Origin: a virus
Strand: one strand, 5' to 3'
Length of the DNA stretch: 44,378 nt
Virus record (IMG/VR): IMGVR_UViG_3300023223_001476
Coordinates: 1-44,378 of that record
Part shown: positions 21,914 through 31,338 of the stretch, piece after piece
How the letters are laid out: each line of letters begins with the position of its first letter
Numbering within the stretch: position 1 is the first letter of the stretch
Program-made: the position numbers and the translations under genes
The notes under the pieces: generated by a model
What the model was told of the DNA's origin: nothing
Databases searched by the model: none
Seen by the model: the letters and a program-made list of their open reading frames with translations, nothing else

Positions 21914-22326
21914 GAAATGAACGTGAACATAATGAACAAGTTATGGTTATTTCATGGTGCGATTTGAATAAGGAAAAATACCCCTGTTTGGGCAGAATTT
22001 ATGCTATCCCCAATATGGGGAAGCATCATGTTTCTTTCCGCGTTAAACAAGCCCGTGAGGGCCTGAAAAAAGGGATGCTTGACCTGTGCTTGCCATTTCC
22101 TAAGAGAGCGGAAGAGAACCTTCAGTTATATTCTGTTTGCGGTCTCTATATCGAAATGAAAATCAGGCCCAACGGGCTTTCGCCTGAACAGAAGGAATGG
22201 AAAGAATATTTAATATCTGTTGGCTATGAGGTCGTTGTTGCCTGGTCGGCAGACCAGGCCATTGAAAGTATAAAAAATCATGTCAACCCTGAAGAAAAGA
22301 ACTGGAGAGATTTTTTCGGGAAATAA
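21910..22326 (+). CDS. VRR-NUC family nuclease
   Basis: This is a 138-residue protein with all marks of a stand-alone phage VRR-NUC (PD-(D/E)XK) nuclease: an N-terminal 'EHNEQVMVISWCDLN', 'IPNMGKHH', 'GLKKGMLDLCLP' with the metal-binding Asp, 'GLYIEMKIRPNGLSPEQKEW' with the E-x-K pair, and 'VGYEVVVAWSADQAIESI'. Such enzymes cut structured DNA and are placed at the end of early operons. It is the last early gene before the promoter at 22341. Confidence 0.92.
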   Translation: MRNEREHNEQVMVISWCDLNKEKYPCLGRIYAIPNMGKHHVSFRVKQAREGLKKGMLDLCLPFPKRAEENLQLYSVCGLYIEMKIRPNGLSPEQKEWKEYLISVGYEVVVAWSADQAIESIKNHVNPEEKNWRDFFGK

Positions 22327-22340
22327 ATGTTAGTATAAAC

Positions 22341-22369
22341 TTGACAAATAGTCAATTTTATCAATAATG
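22341..22369 (+). promoter_or_regulatory. Promoter of the tail-fibre operon with operator TTGAC-N5-GTCAA
   Basis: TTGACA (22341-22346) and AATAAT/ATAATG around 22363-22369. The dyad TTGAC-aaata-GTCAA (22341-22355) starts at the -35 box exactly as at 4757. A short A+T-rich leader leads to the gene at 22412. Confidence 0.7.
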
Positions 22370-22411
22370 TAAGCTGAAAAATTATATTACATTTAATATA
22401 AGGCTTATATT

Positions 22412-23302
22412 TTGGGTCTCCACAATGAACATGCTGGCTCTGTCGATGTAACAGTCGCAAACCCCCGCGATCTTCTGTATATCAGGGGGAATGAAATTAC
22501 AGAGGGAAGCATTCGCTTTCATTTTATAGGAGACCCTGGCGAAACTTTTGGACATATTGAATTAAGAGACGAGGATGTTTGGAATGATACAGGCTTAACT
22601 TTTTCTTCAGGTTCCATTAATTTAGGAAGAGATTTAAGCGTGTCGGCAGTTGGCGAATTTCTCCAAACCTTCCTTGCGTCAGTCCCTACTATACTGGGTA
22701 CGCGCAATCTTCACGGTCATATACCCTACCATCCAGATACGGGAACAGAACCTAACCCTGGGCCTGCCGTTGTTTTTTCAGGCATGCCATTCATGCCTGT
22801 TTTGAATCCACCTATGATAATGGATGTTTTCCCGCCCTTTATCCCTGATAACGATATTACAGGAACATCAATTAGTATCATTTTTCCTGAATTATCCAAT
22901 AGGGTTATAAGAACATCCCAACATAGCGTGGGAGCAACAGGCGCAACTGCTGAAGTTGAAATTACCTTCACACAAGATGGAGTTGTGTTATCACGTTTCA
23001 GAATACCCGCTTCTCAAATGCAAGCAAATACAAGTGTGTTTTTGGAATTTACAGATGAATTTGGGTTAGCGGGAACGAACATTGTTCAAACATTTACCAG
23101 CGTCAACGATATATCTTTAAATAGAAACGTCAGTAACGAAATTCTTACCAGGCATGATGCATTCCCGCAATCCACTCAAGATATTATTTTAGAAGAATTT
23201 GTAATAGGGATTGATGAAGGCCCATCAGTCCTGGACATACTTAATCCAACAATAATTTTTACAAATGAAGCAAGTTTTGTTGTAAATAATAGGTTCCAAT
23301 AA
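22412..23302 (+). CDS. Putative tail-associated structural protein
   Basis: This is a 296-residue beta-rich product with Pro/Gly-rich middle ('NPPMIMDVFPPFIPDNDITG') and no signal peptide. The first in-frame ATG is over 100 codons in, so the TTG at 22412 with AAGG ahead is used. It overlaps the fibre gene by one base. The role is inferred from being first in the fibre operon. Confidence 0.65.
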   Translation: MGLHNEHAGSVDVTVANPRDLLYIRGNEITEGSIRFHFIGDPGETFGHIELRDEDVWNDTGLTFSSGSINLGRDLSVSAVGEFLQTFLASVPTILGTRNLHGHIPYHPDTGTEPNPGPAVVFSGMPFMPVLNPPMIMDVFPPFIPDNDITGTSISIIFPELSNRVIRTSQHSVGATGATAEVEITFTQDGVVLSRFRIPASQMQANTSVFLEFTDEFGLAGTNIVQTFTSVNDISLNRNVSNEILTRHDAFPQSTQDIILEEFVIGIDEGPSVLDILNPTIIFTNEASFVVNNRFQ

Positions 23303-26300
23303 TGTCGAATAAATTCCATCGAAATTTAACTGATTTTGATAATCATGCCGTAACAGCAAAAACTTATTCAACGATTTCTTCGAGAGATGATGATGATGAT
23401 TTTTTTGGCACTTTTTTAAATCTCAATAAAATTGTCAGGGTAGAAAATAATGGCTTCAGTGAAGTTGCTTATTATTTGCTTGAGGCGACCACGCCCGTAT
23501 GGTTAGAAATTACCAACACTTCAGTTGATACATTTATACAATTATTAGATACGCCTCCCTCCTACGTTATACCTGGTCCTCAGTCTGGAAAGGTTGTTAA
23601 AGTAATTGATGGGGTAACGCCAGATAGAGTTGAATTTTCAGATACATTAATTATTGATGAGACCAATAAAAGAGTCAAGGTAGGTTTTAATGGAACGGCC
23701 CTAGCAAAAGTTCATATTCAAAATCAAATGACTCCTGATATAGGTTTAATTATCGAGGCAATAGTAGGCCAAACGGGGAATTTGCTGGAAATTCGAGATG
23801 AAAATATTAGCCCAAATCGTGCCTTTTTTATCGGTTTCGATGGAACTTCTGTATTTGAAAATTTTAGTGATTCCACAAGTGGGTTTCAAGTTAATGATTC
23901 AAGCGGAATTGCTATCCTCAGATGTAATACGACAGATAATATTGTTTTAGTTGATGATGGTCTAACCGTTAATACTGATTCTCTAATCGTTGAACCGACA
24001 TCCCAAAGAGTCACGATAGGAAATACTGCCGCTGGTTTAACTAATCTTACAATCTTCCAAAAATTACTTACAACAAGTGGTCTTACTTTCTCAGGTCATG
24101 GCGCATTTACGGGAGACTCCACAACTGATGGAGCAACAATTTTTATTGACAATAATGCTTCAGTTGAAAAACATTTATTTTTTTCCAGGTTTTCTGATTT
24201 TGGAAATCCTTTGAAGCATGGCCTATTTTTTAGACTTGGTGTGGATGTCCCTAATATAGATGCTGGCGCAATGGATGGTGGTCTCTTATCAAATTTTAAT
24301 CTTGCAGGCTCAAGCAATAATGTAGGTGTGGGATTTTCAGCCGCAGTACAAGCAGATATAATTGCTAAATTACATGTTAAATTAATTGATAACAATGTTA
24401 TAGGTTTAAGGGTTCAAGCCGCGAATGCACAAGCAGCAAACATTGTTCAAGTTGTTGATTCCGCTCAATCACATTTATTCCTCAAAATAGAAAAAGAAGG
24501 AAGATCAGTCTTTCGTAATTCTGTGAACTCGACAACTGGCTTCCAGATTTTTAATTCTTCAGCCATAACTGTTCCCACTTTTAATGTCGATACCCTGAAT
24601 GAAAGAATAGGCATTACCACAAATATCCCTACCGCAAAACTTCACATTGATAATTTAGCGCCAGCAACCAAATGTTTAAAGATTGACGCTCCCACAGGAC
24701 AATCCGTAAATATTTTTGAAATTTTTGACGGCTTGGCTACCCCACTCTTTGAAATTGGCCCTCAAGGACAAATGATTGTAAGAATTAAATCAAGTCAGGC
24801 ACAAGCCGTTGAGTTTAAAAATTTATTAAATGTCCCAATGTTAACGATTGATTCTGCGAATAATAGGGTAGGGATACAGAGAACTAATCCTCTATTTACT
24901 TTGGACGTGGCAGGTGATGGAAAATTTTTAACAAATCTTACAGTCGATAATAATTTTACAGTCGCTATAGATGTATTCAAAGTTGTTGGGACTAATGTAG
25001 GAATTAATACAACAGGGACACCTGCGGTTCCTTTGGATGTTGTGGGCACAACAAGAATCTCTGCCAATTTAGAAGTTTTTGGTGATTTATTATTTTGTAA
25101 TCAAAGCTTAAATAAGGTCGGAATAAAAGTTGGGGTCCCTTCCCAGGAATTGCATGTAAACGGTAACATAAGGGTAACAGGAGCATATTTTGATTCAGCT
25201 AATAATTCTGGATTAGTCGGACAAGTATTAGCTAGTCTAGGTGGGGCGGCAGGAACTTTTTGGAGTAATATTGGAGCGGGGGATGTAGTGGGAACCCCGC
25301 CAAGCACAAATAATGCCGTTGCCAAATATGATGGGACAACGGGTATCAAGATACAAAATAGCGGCGTGATAATTGATGTCATGGACAATGTAACCATCCC
25401 TGGTGATGTATTGATTCAAGGTTCAGGGCAGATTCAAGGTTCAGCCTTGATTCTAGCAGGCGCGGCGGCGAATGTGGTTTTAACCGTTCAAGGGTTTGCA
25501 GCGCAATCAGCGGCGTTGATGGAATTGAAAAATAATGTTGGGGTTGTCTTTTCTCAATTTGATTCTAACGGGCGATTGTCAATTGGACTTGAGCCGCCAC
25601 TCTCAGATTTCACAATCCGACAGAGATCAGGGACCGCTAGTTTTAAGGGCATAAATATTACGGGGTTAGACCTTCAGGACGTAGGAAATAATGTTGCAGG
25701 CATTGCTATGCTGCTTGGGAAGAACACGCTTACTGGCGGTTTTCCACGGCAGGAATTATTCATTATGGATATTGCCGCAGTAGGAGACAATGGCAAACCC
25801 GCTCTCAAATTTGTATTTGGACCTAATAATGAAACCCCTAATATACAAGGAATAACTGGTAATGGGGGAACCAATATTGGGATAAATTTGGGAAGTCAAA
25901 CCGCGTTTGTTGGAGTTGGTCATTCAGTAGCAGTTACGCAAGCTGCGCTTTTGGCAAACCTACATGTAAAAGGAGGAACGGGTAATATTATCATGATACT
26001 TGAAGCGCTCTCTACTCCAACCGCTTCAATGTTACAAATAAAAGAACTCACAAATGTAATAGATGAATTTGACGAGCAAGGAAGGTTGACTGTAGGAGGA
26101 CCCAAGCTCGTAAGCCAAGACGAAAGGTCAACGCTTGATGTAAGGGGAACCGTTGCGGTTCAACGAACACCAACCGCCGTAAGTATAAGCTCACTTTTTG
26201 AAGTAATCATTGGGGTGACAGACTTAACCATTGGCAGAACTATTACAATGAGTTCACAAAGTATATCAGGAACGTCGGGGAGAATATTTATTATTAAAGA

Positions 26301-26448
26301 CGAAACAGGAAATGCAAGTAATCCCAACCCGATAACAATTGAAACTCAAGGGTTAGAAAAAATTGATGGAGTTGATTCTGTTGAGATCACTACCCCTTTT
26401 GGCGTTGTGAGACTTTATTCTGATGGAACAGATTTATTTTCTTGGTGA
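23302..26448 (+). CDS. Long tail-fibre protein
   Basis: This is a 1048-residue protein. It is built of repeated fibre units such as 'VGINTTGTPAVPLDVVGTT', 'RVGIQRTNPLFTLDVAGDG' and 'GITTNIPTAKLHIDN', the 'VGIGT..P...L.V.G' pattern common in trimeric tail fibres. The C-terminal ~90 residues ('IGRTITMSS', 'IDGVDSVEITTPFGVVRLYS', end SW) resemble fibre tips. It probably forms a long homotrimer that contacts the host surface. The largest gene in the window. Confidence 0.85.
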   Translation: MSNKFHRNLTDFDNHAVTAKTYSTISSRDDDDDFFGTFLNLNKIVRVENNGFSEVAYYLLEATTPVWLEITNTSVDTFIQLLDTPPSYVIPGPQSGKVVKVIDGVTPDRVEFSDTLIIDETNKRVKVGFNGTALAKVHIQNQMTPDIGLIIEAIVGQTGNLLEIRDENISPNRAFFIGFDGTSVFENFSDSTSGFQVNDSSGIAILRCNTTDNIVLVDDGLTVNTDSLIVEPTSQRVTIGNTAAGLTNLTIFQKLLTTSGLTFSGHGAFTGDSTTDGATIFIDNNASVEKHLFFSRFSDFGNPLKHGLFFRLGVDVPNIDAGAMDGGLLSNFNLAGSSNNVGVGFSAAVQADIIAKLHVKLIDNNVIGLRVQAANAQAANIVQVVDSAQSHLFLKIEKEGRSVFRNSVNSTTGFQIFNSSAITVPTFNVDTLNERIGITTNIPTAKLHIDNLAPATKCLKIDAPTGQSVNIFEIFDGLATPLFEIGPQGQMIVRIKSSQAQAVEFKNLLNVPMLTIDSANNRVGIQRTNPLFTLDVAGDGKFLTNLTVDNNFTVAIDVFKVVGTNVGINTTGTPAVPLDVVGTTRISANLEVFGDLLFCNQSLNKVGIKVGVPSQELHVNGNIRVTGAYFDSANNSGLVGQVLASLGGAAGTFWSNIGAGDVVGTPPSTNNAVAKYDGTTGIKIQNSGVIIDVMDNVTIPGDVLIQGSGQIQGSALILAGAAANVVLTVQGFAAQSAALMELKNNVGVVFSQFDSNGRLSIGLEPPLSDFTIRQRSGTASFKGINITGLDLQDVGNNVAGIAMLLGKNTLTGGFPRQELFIMDIAAVGDNGKPALKFVFGPNNETPNIQGITGNGGTNIGINLGSQTAFVGVGHSVAVTQAALLANLHVKGGTGNIIMILEALSTPTASMLQIKELTNVIDEFDEQGRLTVGGPKLVSQDERSTLDVRGTVAVQRTPTAVSISSLFEVIIGVTDLTIGRTITMSSQSISGTSGRIFIIKDETGNASNPNPITIETQGLEKIDGVDSVEITTPFGVVRLYSDGTDLFSW

Positions 26449-26454
26449 AAAAAT

Positions 26455-28407
26455 ATGTCAGACATTAGCACAAATATAACTTCCCGCCCTGGCTATGGGC
26501 GCAATTCATATACCAAACAAATCTATACCATTGATGATTTCCCTGCGCCTGTCAGCATGGTAATTACATTGGAAGATAATACGACCTATGAATTTAATGA
26601 GGATATTTCAACGGTCAATAGATTTGAAATCCCTTTCAATTCTAAAATTTTATTTAGGACAAAAAGATCAAATCAGGTTGTCTTCACATATACAGGAACG
26701 GGAACTTTATTTACCAATGTTCCAGCAACCCCGACGAACCAGTTTGAAATTGATGACATGATCATATTGATCACCGATATAGTTACCGCTAAACTTTTTG
26801 ATTTGTCTGGAACCCAAGCTTTTGAATCCAGCGTTTTTTTGAGGAACTTTCGCTACGATGGCGTAAGGCTCGGAACGATAAGAAACTTCGGAGTCTTTGG
26901 CATGAATTTTAGCTCTCTCACTGGTATCCACGAACAGGGGCTTGATTTAGAAAATTGCCAATTTCATAGTGTTTTTAATAATACCTTAACGGGCCTTCTC
27001 CCCCCTGCTGGTACAGGCAATGCGAACCTATTAACCATTCGAGGGCCAGCAACTACCCAATGTTTTTATGGAAATGTTTTAGCATTCCCGTTGAGCGCTG
27101 GCGAAAGAACAATTTTGATTGAGCCTGATATCAGCCCCTTTACTGAAATGGAAATTAACAGATTTTTCAGTCAACCCACGGGAAGATATTTTAGAAATAG
27201 AGATGTAGGAGAATTTACCGAAATCGCTTCAACGACAAAGGTAAATTCTGTTCTTGATGTTACCGAAAATGGCGGGGCTGCCCAATTTAATACGGCTGCT
27301 AATCATACCTACTCAACGGGCGATCAAATCATTCATACTAATTTTAACCCTACTCAGGGGGGGCCTGGATTTAATTACAATGGGAATTTTCTGGTGAATG
27401 TAATAGACGCTAATTCTTATACCGTGACAATTTTAGATTTTAATCCAGGTAGAGGTTTTCCCTTCCCTGATTTAGGTGATGACAGCGGCGATTCAAATTT
27501 TTCATATAGGGATTTTACAACTACCAACACAACAGGATTAGTCATAGGCGAGGGAGTGAAAATAACTGACACGCTCCAGAATGATGGGATTTTTATTGTT
27601 CGATTATTAAGCGCAGGCTCCAGTTTTTCTGTATCCGCGCCGTTCACAATAACGGAAGCTGGAAAATGGAATATAGGTTCATTGGATGAAAAAGATAAGC
27701 GCGTCATAATGACGAGCAATGGTTTTCAGAAGGATAGCAAAACCATTGCTATTGGTTTTATGAATGGCGAAAGCCAAAACACTGGTATTACTGATGGCAC
27801 TTATGGTCCCTTAACCTTAAGCAATTTTGAGTCTAATGTTGTCACAGAAAGATTTACATTAATAGATGCGGCGGCGGCAGTCTTTAGATATGACGGCTTA
27901 ACCCCATTTGAAGGGATTTTGACAGCAACCATTGTATGCGTACCAGTCACAGCCAATGACCAGAACTATAGATTTGCAATGTCTCTAAACGGAGCTATAC
28001 CTCTTTTCACCGGAATCTCACCCGCAGTCACAATCACTATGGTTACTGGCGTTGTAAACGCTCCCGCAGTTTTTACCCACGGTGGCGATAACCCGCCTGT
28101 CGGCTCTGTTGTTACGTTGTCAACGTTTACAGCCGCATCTGGCTACAATGTGCGCGGCGTGGTTAGTGTTTCAGGAGCTGGAACGTTCGAGATAGCAGGG
28201 GTATTATTTAGAGTGGCTGGATCGGGTTTATTTGAAGCGGCAGACGCTAATTATTTGCCTATCAGAATTAGTCAAAATCTTCGTGCCTCTGTCGCTCTTC
28301 TTTTTTCTGGGACTTTACTTCCAAATGACACAATTCAGATAATGGCGGCAGGGGATGGTACTTCAAACAATTTAACTATTTTCGATATCGTGATCGGAGT
28401 TCAATAA
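26455..28407 (+). CDS. Putative tailspike/fibre protein with beta-helix-like region
   Basis: This is a 650-residue protein. After a ~20-residue N-terminus comes a right-handed beta-helix-like stretch ('QAFESSVFLRNFRYDGVRLG', 'LDLENCQFHSVFNNTLTG'), then Gly/Thr/Asn-rich beta domains and a C-terminal domain ending 'LTIFDIVIGVQ'. The build is that of phage spike or fibre-tip proteins; no polysaccharide-lyase residues can be assigned. It is 6 bases after the long fibre gene, so the two may form one appendage. Confidence 0.65.
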   Translation: MSDISTNITSRPGYGRNSYTKQIYTIDDFPAPVSMVITLEDNTTYEFNEDISTVNRFEIPFNSKILFRTKRSNQVVFTYTGTGTLFTNVPATPTNQFEIDDMIILITDIVTAKLFDLSGTQAFESSVFLRNFRYDGVRLGTIRNFGVFGMNFSSLTGIHEQGLDLENCQFHSVFNNTLTGLLPPAGTGNANLLTIRGPATTQCFYGNVLAFPLSAGERTILIEPDISPFTEMEINRFFSQPTGRYFRNRDVGEFTEIASTTKVNSVLDVTENGGAAQFNTAANHTYSTGDQIIHTNFNPTQGGPGFNYNGNFLVNVIDANSYTVTILDFNPGRGFPFPDLGDDSGDSNFSYRDFTTTNTTGLVIGEGVKITDTLQNDGIFIVRLLSAGSSFSVSAPFTITEAGKWNIGSLDEKDKRVIMTSNGFQKDSKTIAIGFMNGESQNTGITDGTYGPLTLSNFESNVVTERFTLIDAAAAVFRYDGLTPFEGILTATIVCVPVTANDQNYRFAMSLNGAIPLFTGISPAVTITMVTGVVNAPAVFTHGGDNPPVGSVVTLSTFTAASGYNVRGVVSVSGAGTFEIAGVLFRVAGSGLFEAADANYLPIRISQNLRASVALLFSGTLLPNDTIQIMAAGDGTSNNLTIFDIVIGVQ

Positions 28408-28430
28408 CAATTTTAAAGGAGACTAAAAAA

Positions 28431-28559
28431 ATGTCTATTGAAGACGCAATAAATCTGTTGGATCAAATTTGTTCACAAGTAAGCCTGAACCGTGACACTC
28501 ACGCAAAGGTTATGGAAGCGGTAAAAGTTATACGCGATCAAAATAAAGAGAAGGAGTAA
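28431..28559 (+). CDS. Small hypothetical protein (42 aa)
   Basis: A helical product starting MSIEDAINLLDQICSQVSLN. AAAGGAGA lies nine bases before the ATG, and the stop is 3 bases before the DUF2829 gene. Short helical 'DAINLLDQICS..' peptides are common in phages. Function unknown. Confidence 0.7.
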   Translation: MSIEDAINLLDQICSQVSLNRDTHAKVMEAVKVIRDQNKEKE

Positions 28560-28562
28560 AAA

Positions 28563-28817
28563 ATGTCAAAGGATAAAGTTACGGTGGGCGGTTTTGATTG
28601 GGCGCTTGGAGAACTTCAAGAAGGAAAGCAATTGGTACGCAGGCAATGGGGCAATGATGGTCGGCAGGATAAATATATTCAGATTCAACGCCCTGACGAA
28701 AATTCAAAAATGACTTGCTCATATATTTATACCAACCCCGCTGAAGGTTTGCTCATTCCCTGGTCTGCGGGTCAGGATGACATCATGGGTGAAGATTGGG
28801 AAATTAACGCAAAATAG
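28563..28817 (+). CDS. tad2: DUF2829 / Tad2-family anti-Thoeris protein
   Basis: This is an 84-residue product matching the DUF2829 pattern along its length: 'FDWALGELQEGKQLVRRQWG', an extended loop, 'MTCSYIYTNPAEGLLIPWSA' and 'GQDDIMGEDWEI'. DUF2829 proteins include Tad2, a tetrameric sponge that binds the cyclic ADP-ribose-type signal of Thoeris defence. The conserved W..G, YIY, PW, D and EDWE positions are all present. Expression with the fibre genes would be late unless an internal promoter exists. AAGGAG precedes the ATG. Confidence 0.85.
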   Translation: MSKDKVTVGGFDWALGELQEGKQLVRRQWGNDGRQDKYIQIQRPDENSKMTCSYIYTNPAEGLLIPWSAGQDDIMGEDWEINAK

Positions 28818-28829
28818 AAAGGCTTAATT

Positions 28830-29060
28830 ATGGACACAGATTTTTCAACAGCATTGACAAATTTAAAAAATGGCGATCAGGTTCGGCGCGTTGCATGGGC
28901 GCAAGGATACCCCGATCATATAGAAATGTTTGGCCCTCTTCATGGTCCTGCTCCTACTGAAAATACAATCATGGCGCATTCGACTGGTCGCGCAATGAAC
29001 CCCTGGCAACCTACAGTGGTTGATATTTGCGCAGAAGATTGGGAAGTAATCGTACCGTGA
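28830..29060 (+). CDS. Second DUF2829 / Tad2-like protein
   Basis: This is a 76-residue product: 'FSTALTNLKNGDQVRRVAWA', a variable middle with 'GPAPTENTIMAH', and 'NPWQPTVVDICAEDWEVIVP'. The PW.PT..DI.AEDWEV end is the second common form of DUF2829. It lies 12 bases after the first copy, and the ligand-binding middle differs strongly, so the two may bind different nucleotide signals; that is inference. Confidence 0.75.
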   Translation: MDTDFSTALTNLKNGDQVRRVAWAQGYPDHIEMFGPLHGPAPTENTIMAHSTGRAMNPWQPTVVDICAEDWEVIVP

Positions 29061-29070
29061 GAATGAAATA

Positions 29071-29544
29071 ATGTCTGGACCTATACGCGGCGAAGCATAC
29101 GAATTTTTCATTCCTTTATTGGATTTGGGAACAGGAGAATTCTTGTTGACTCCCACGATTTCTCCAGGAGATTTTAGGGTTTCAAAAGATGGGGCTGATT
29201 TCGCGGATTTGGCTACCACTCCCGTTGTAATGCCTTCAGCAATGGGAAGCGTAAAGGTTGATTTGAGCGCTTTGGAAATGACAGCCGATAAAGTTGTGGT
29301 TGAGGGAATTGACGTAACTGTAAATCAAGAATGGCGCTCAGTTTTCACATTTCTTGATGTGGAGGTTCACGGTTCGGATGTTGATGTGAAGAAAATTCTG
29401 GATATTCTTGAGGGTGATCATATTGAAAGAAGCGACAGGGTAATCATTAATAGAAAAAATACTGAAGTTGCTCTCCTGGATAAAAAGATATTTGGAAGTT
29501 TATTAAAAAGCAATGTTGTCATAAGAACAACAGAGCAACCTTAA
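29071..29544 (+). CDS. Putative structural protein, beta-rich
   Basis: This is a 157-residue product. The start 'GPIRGEAYEFFIPLLDLGTG', with 'GDFRVSKDGADFADL' and 'VKVDLSALEMTADKVVV', is a pattern I associate with small virion proteins that carry an N-terminal baseplate-like domain. A helix and a final beta hairpin follow. Tail attachment is likely but not shown. Confidence 0.6.
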   Translation: MSGPIRGEAYEFFIPLLDLGTGEFLLTPTISPGDFRVSKDGADFADLATTPVVMPSAMGSVKVDLSALEMTADKVVVEGIDVTVNQEWRSVFTFLDVEVHGSDVDVKKILDILEGDHIERSDRVIINRKNTEVALLDKKIFGSLLKSNVVIRTTEQP

Positions 29545-29556
29545 CCAGAAAAGATA

Positions 29557-29766
29557 ATGTCTTTAAAATTACAAATGTTCCAGGGCAGAAACATCGTTGA
29601 TGTTCAAAACGCAGTTATGGAATGGATAAATATTGAAGAGACCACAGGCTTAACTATTAAACATTCGGAAACATCAATGGTACTTGATCCCGTGGATCGC
29701 AAAATCACTATTGTAATTTCAGTTTGGTATGAAACCGTTATTGAGGAAAAGCCATGTACCAATTAA
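29557..29766 (+). CDS. Small Cse60-like protein (copy 1)
   Basis: This is a 69-residue product with 'QMFQGRNIVDVQNAVMEWI', 'LTIKHSETSM' and 'ITIVISVWYE'. It is paralogous to the protein at 36318-36527, which shares IKHSET and the final strand. Both resemble the small Cse60-type family (a helix between two strands). Role in phages unknown. Confidence 0.7.
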   Translation: MSLKLQMFQGRNIVDVQNAVMEWINIEETTGLTIKHSETSMVLDPVDRKITIVISVWYETVIEEKPCTN

Positions 29767-29903
29767 TGTATTTACATTGGGGTTTTATTAACAGGATTTT
29801 AAACTTGGCGGGTTTTACCCTGGCGCGTGATAATACCAAGGGTTTAAGGCGCTCTTCTGGCAACAGAAGATGTTTAAAATAATTCAAAGTAAGGAGTGAC
29901 ATT

Positions 29904-30299
29904 ATGACAGCGGGAGTTGTTCAAGGAAGAGTTAGCGGTTTGGCGGCTGTACGGTGGGAAATGACCACTATGATCGCGCCGAATATAGATTGGTTTATAT
30001 CTCCTATCAAGCCGGGAGTTGAGGGGCGCAAAAGATTTGCATTGGATGATTCTTTTACGGTTGTGAAACATACTCTTCAGCTATTTATTCCTGTTACTGC
30101 AATAGTTAATATTCAATATAAATTCAATAATATAACAAAAGTATTTTTACTTAATGGAGGCGACCCATTAGTTGCTAACGCTCCATTTCAATTTGATTTA
30201 ATTCTTGTTCCTGGTTCAAGCTATAACATTCAACATCAAGATATGGACCCACAAAATGTAGCGGCAATTATTGCCGAATCTTTCAATGTAGATATTTAA
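29904..30299 (+). CDS. Putative virion-associated protein
   Basis: This is a 131-residue beta-rich product beginning MTAGVVQGRVSGLAAVRWEM and ending 'IIAESFNVDI', preceded by AAGGAG. In the 137 bases before it there is a perfect hairpin TCTTCTG/CAGAAGA but no gene. It sits just before the LamG-like protein. No family is recognised. Confidence 0.65.
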   Translation: MTAGVVQGRVSGLAAVRWEMTTMIAPNIDWFISPIKPGVEGRKRFALDDSFTVVKHTLQLFIPVTAIVNIQYKFNNITKVFLLNGGDPLVANAPFQFDLILVPGSSYNIQHQDMDPQNVAAIIAESFNVDI

Positions 30300-30303
30300 T
30301 GAG

Positions 30304-31074
30304 ATGCCGAATTTTGCTGGTTATCCCAGCGCTGTAATTTCGGGGTCGCCGGGTAAGACCGCAAGAATACAAGGTTTAGCGACTAATGGTCCGCCCCCTT
30401 TTAATCCTTTAGATATTCCTGATTTTGTAGGCTGGTGGGATTCTACGGAAGGAGTAATGCCTGGAGGGGATGGTCAGCCAGTTACACAATGGGATGATAA
30501 AAGTGGGAATGGGAATCATATAGCCCAGAGCGTTGCCTCCTTACGGCCTGTATTAGATAGTAGTGGACCCATACCTATTGTTGTTTTTGATGGAGTAGAT
30601 GATAGTTTATTTATTGCCGATTTTGACAGTGGCGAAGCGCTCCAACCCAATACATATTTTATTGTTGGGAATTTAAGGACACTTGAAGGTTTTACTTTTA
30701 GCACTATTATGGATAGTCGATCAACCCCAAGTCGCCAGTCTTTTTTTGAAACTGGAGCAAATTGGGAAATGTTTGCGGGCACCTCACCTGTAATTCAACC
30801 TGCTAATACTGGCATACATGTATTTGTGTGTATTTTTAATTCGGTAGATTCTATGTTTTATGAAGATGGCGGAATGGCTACAACTATTGATTCTGGGACA
30901 AGAAATATGATCGGTTTGACGCTTGGCGCATCTCGAACTCAGTCTAATGGCGCACCTTGGAACGCGCTTGACTTAATCATGTACAAGGTTTTGTTGGATA
31001 CTTCAGAATTAAATCAAGTGGGACAATTTTTTGCGGACAAACATGGGCTGACGTGGAATCCTATAATACCTTGA
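30304..31074 (+). CDS. LamG-like adhesin domain protein
   Basis: This is a 256-residue protein. After a ~40-residue N-terminal linker comes a concanavalin/LamG-type domain: 'DFVGWWDSTEGV', 'VTQWDDKSGNGNH', 'IPIVVFDGVDDSL', end 'VGQFFADKHGLTWNPI'. It is paralogous to the last ~220 residues of the adhesin at 2458-4692. Here the domain stands alone, so it may be displayed by another tail protein or replace the adhesin tip. Confidence 0.75.
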   Translation: MPNFAGYPSAVISGSPGKTARIQGLATNGPPPFNPLDIPDFVGWWDSTEGVMPGGDGQPVTQWDDKSGNGNHIAQSVASLRPVLDSSGPIPIVVFDGVDDSLFIADFDSGEALQPNTYFIVGNLRTLEGFTFSTIMDSRSTPSRQSFFETGANWEMFAGTSPVIQPANTGIHVFVCIFNSVDSMFYEDGGMATTIDSGTRNMIGLTLGASRTQSNGAPWNALDLIMYKVLLDTSELNQVGQFFADKHGLTWNPIIP

Positions 31075-31084
31075 GAAATTAAAT

Positions 31085-31291
31085 ATGACACTACCAATAT
31101 TTAAAGCGCCCAAACCAAGATGCCCTGCCGTTGCAGGATCAAGTACCCCTACGTTAAGACGGGGAATCGATTTAAAATTAAGTTCACGCAAGGCAAAATC
31201 TGATATGCCTTTGATCCCTGGCAGAAATGACGCGGGTAAAAAGCTCGTCGGAAGGGCTTTTCCATCATCTTCACACTTTAAGGCAAGATAA
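31085..31291 (+). CDS. Small basic hypothetical protein
   Basis: This is a 68-residue product, Pro/Arg/Lys-rich and probably disordered. The ATG lies 10 bases after the LamG-like gene with a weak GAGA site. No motif is seen. Kept because of packing and because no better frame fills the gap. Confidence 0.5.
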   Translation: MTLPIFKAPKPRCPAVAGSSTPTLRRGIDLKLSSRKAKSDMPLIPGRNDAGKKLVGRAFPSSSHFKAR

Positions 31292-31338
31292 TTCCCATTT
31301 GAACATAATATAACATATTAGGATATAAAGCAATAATT

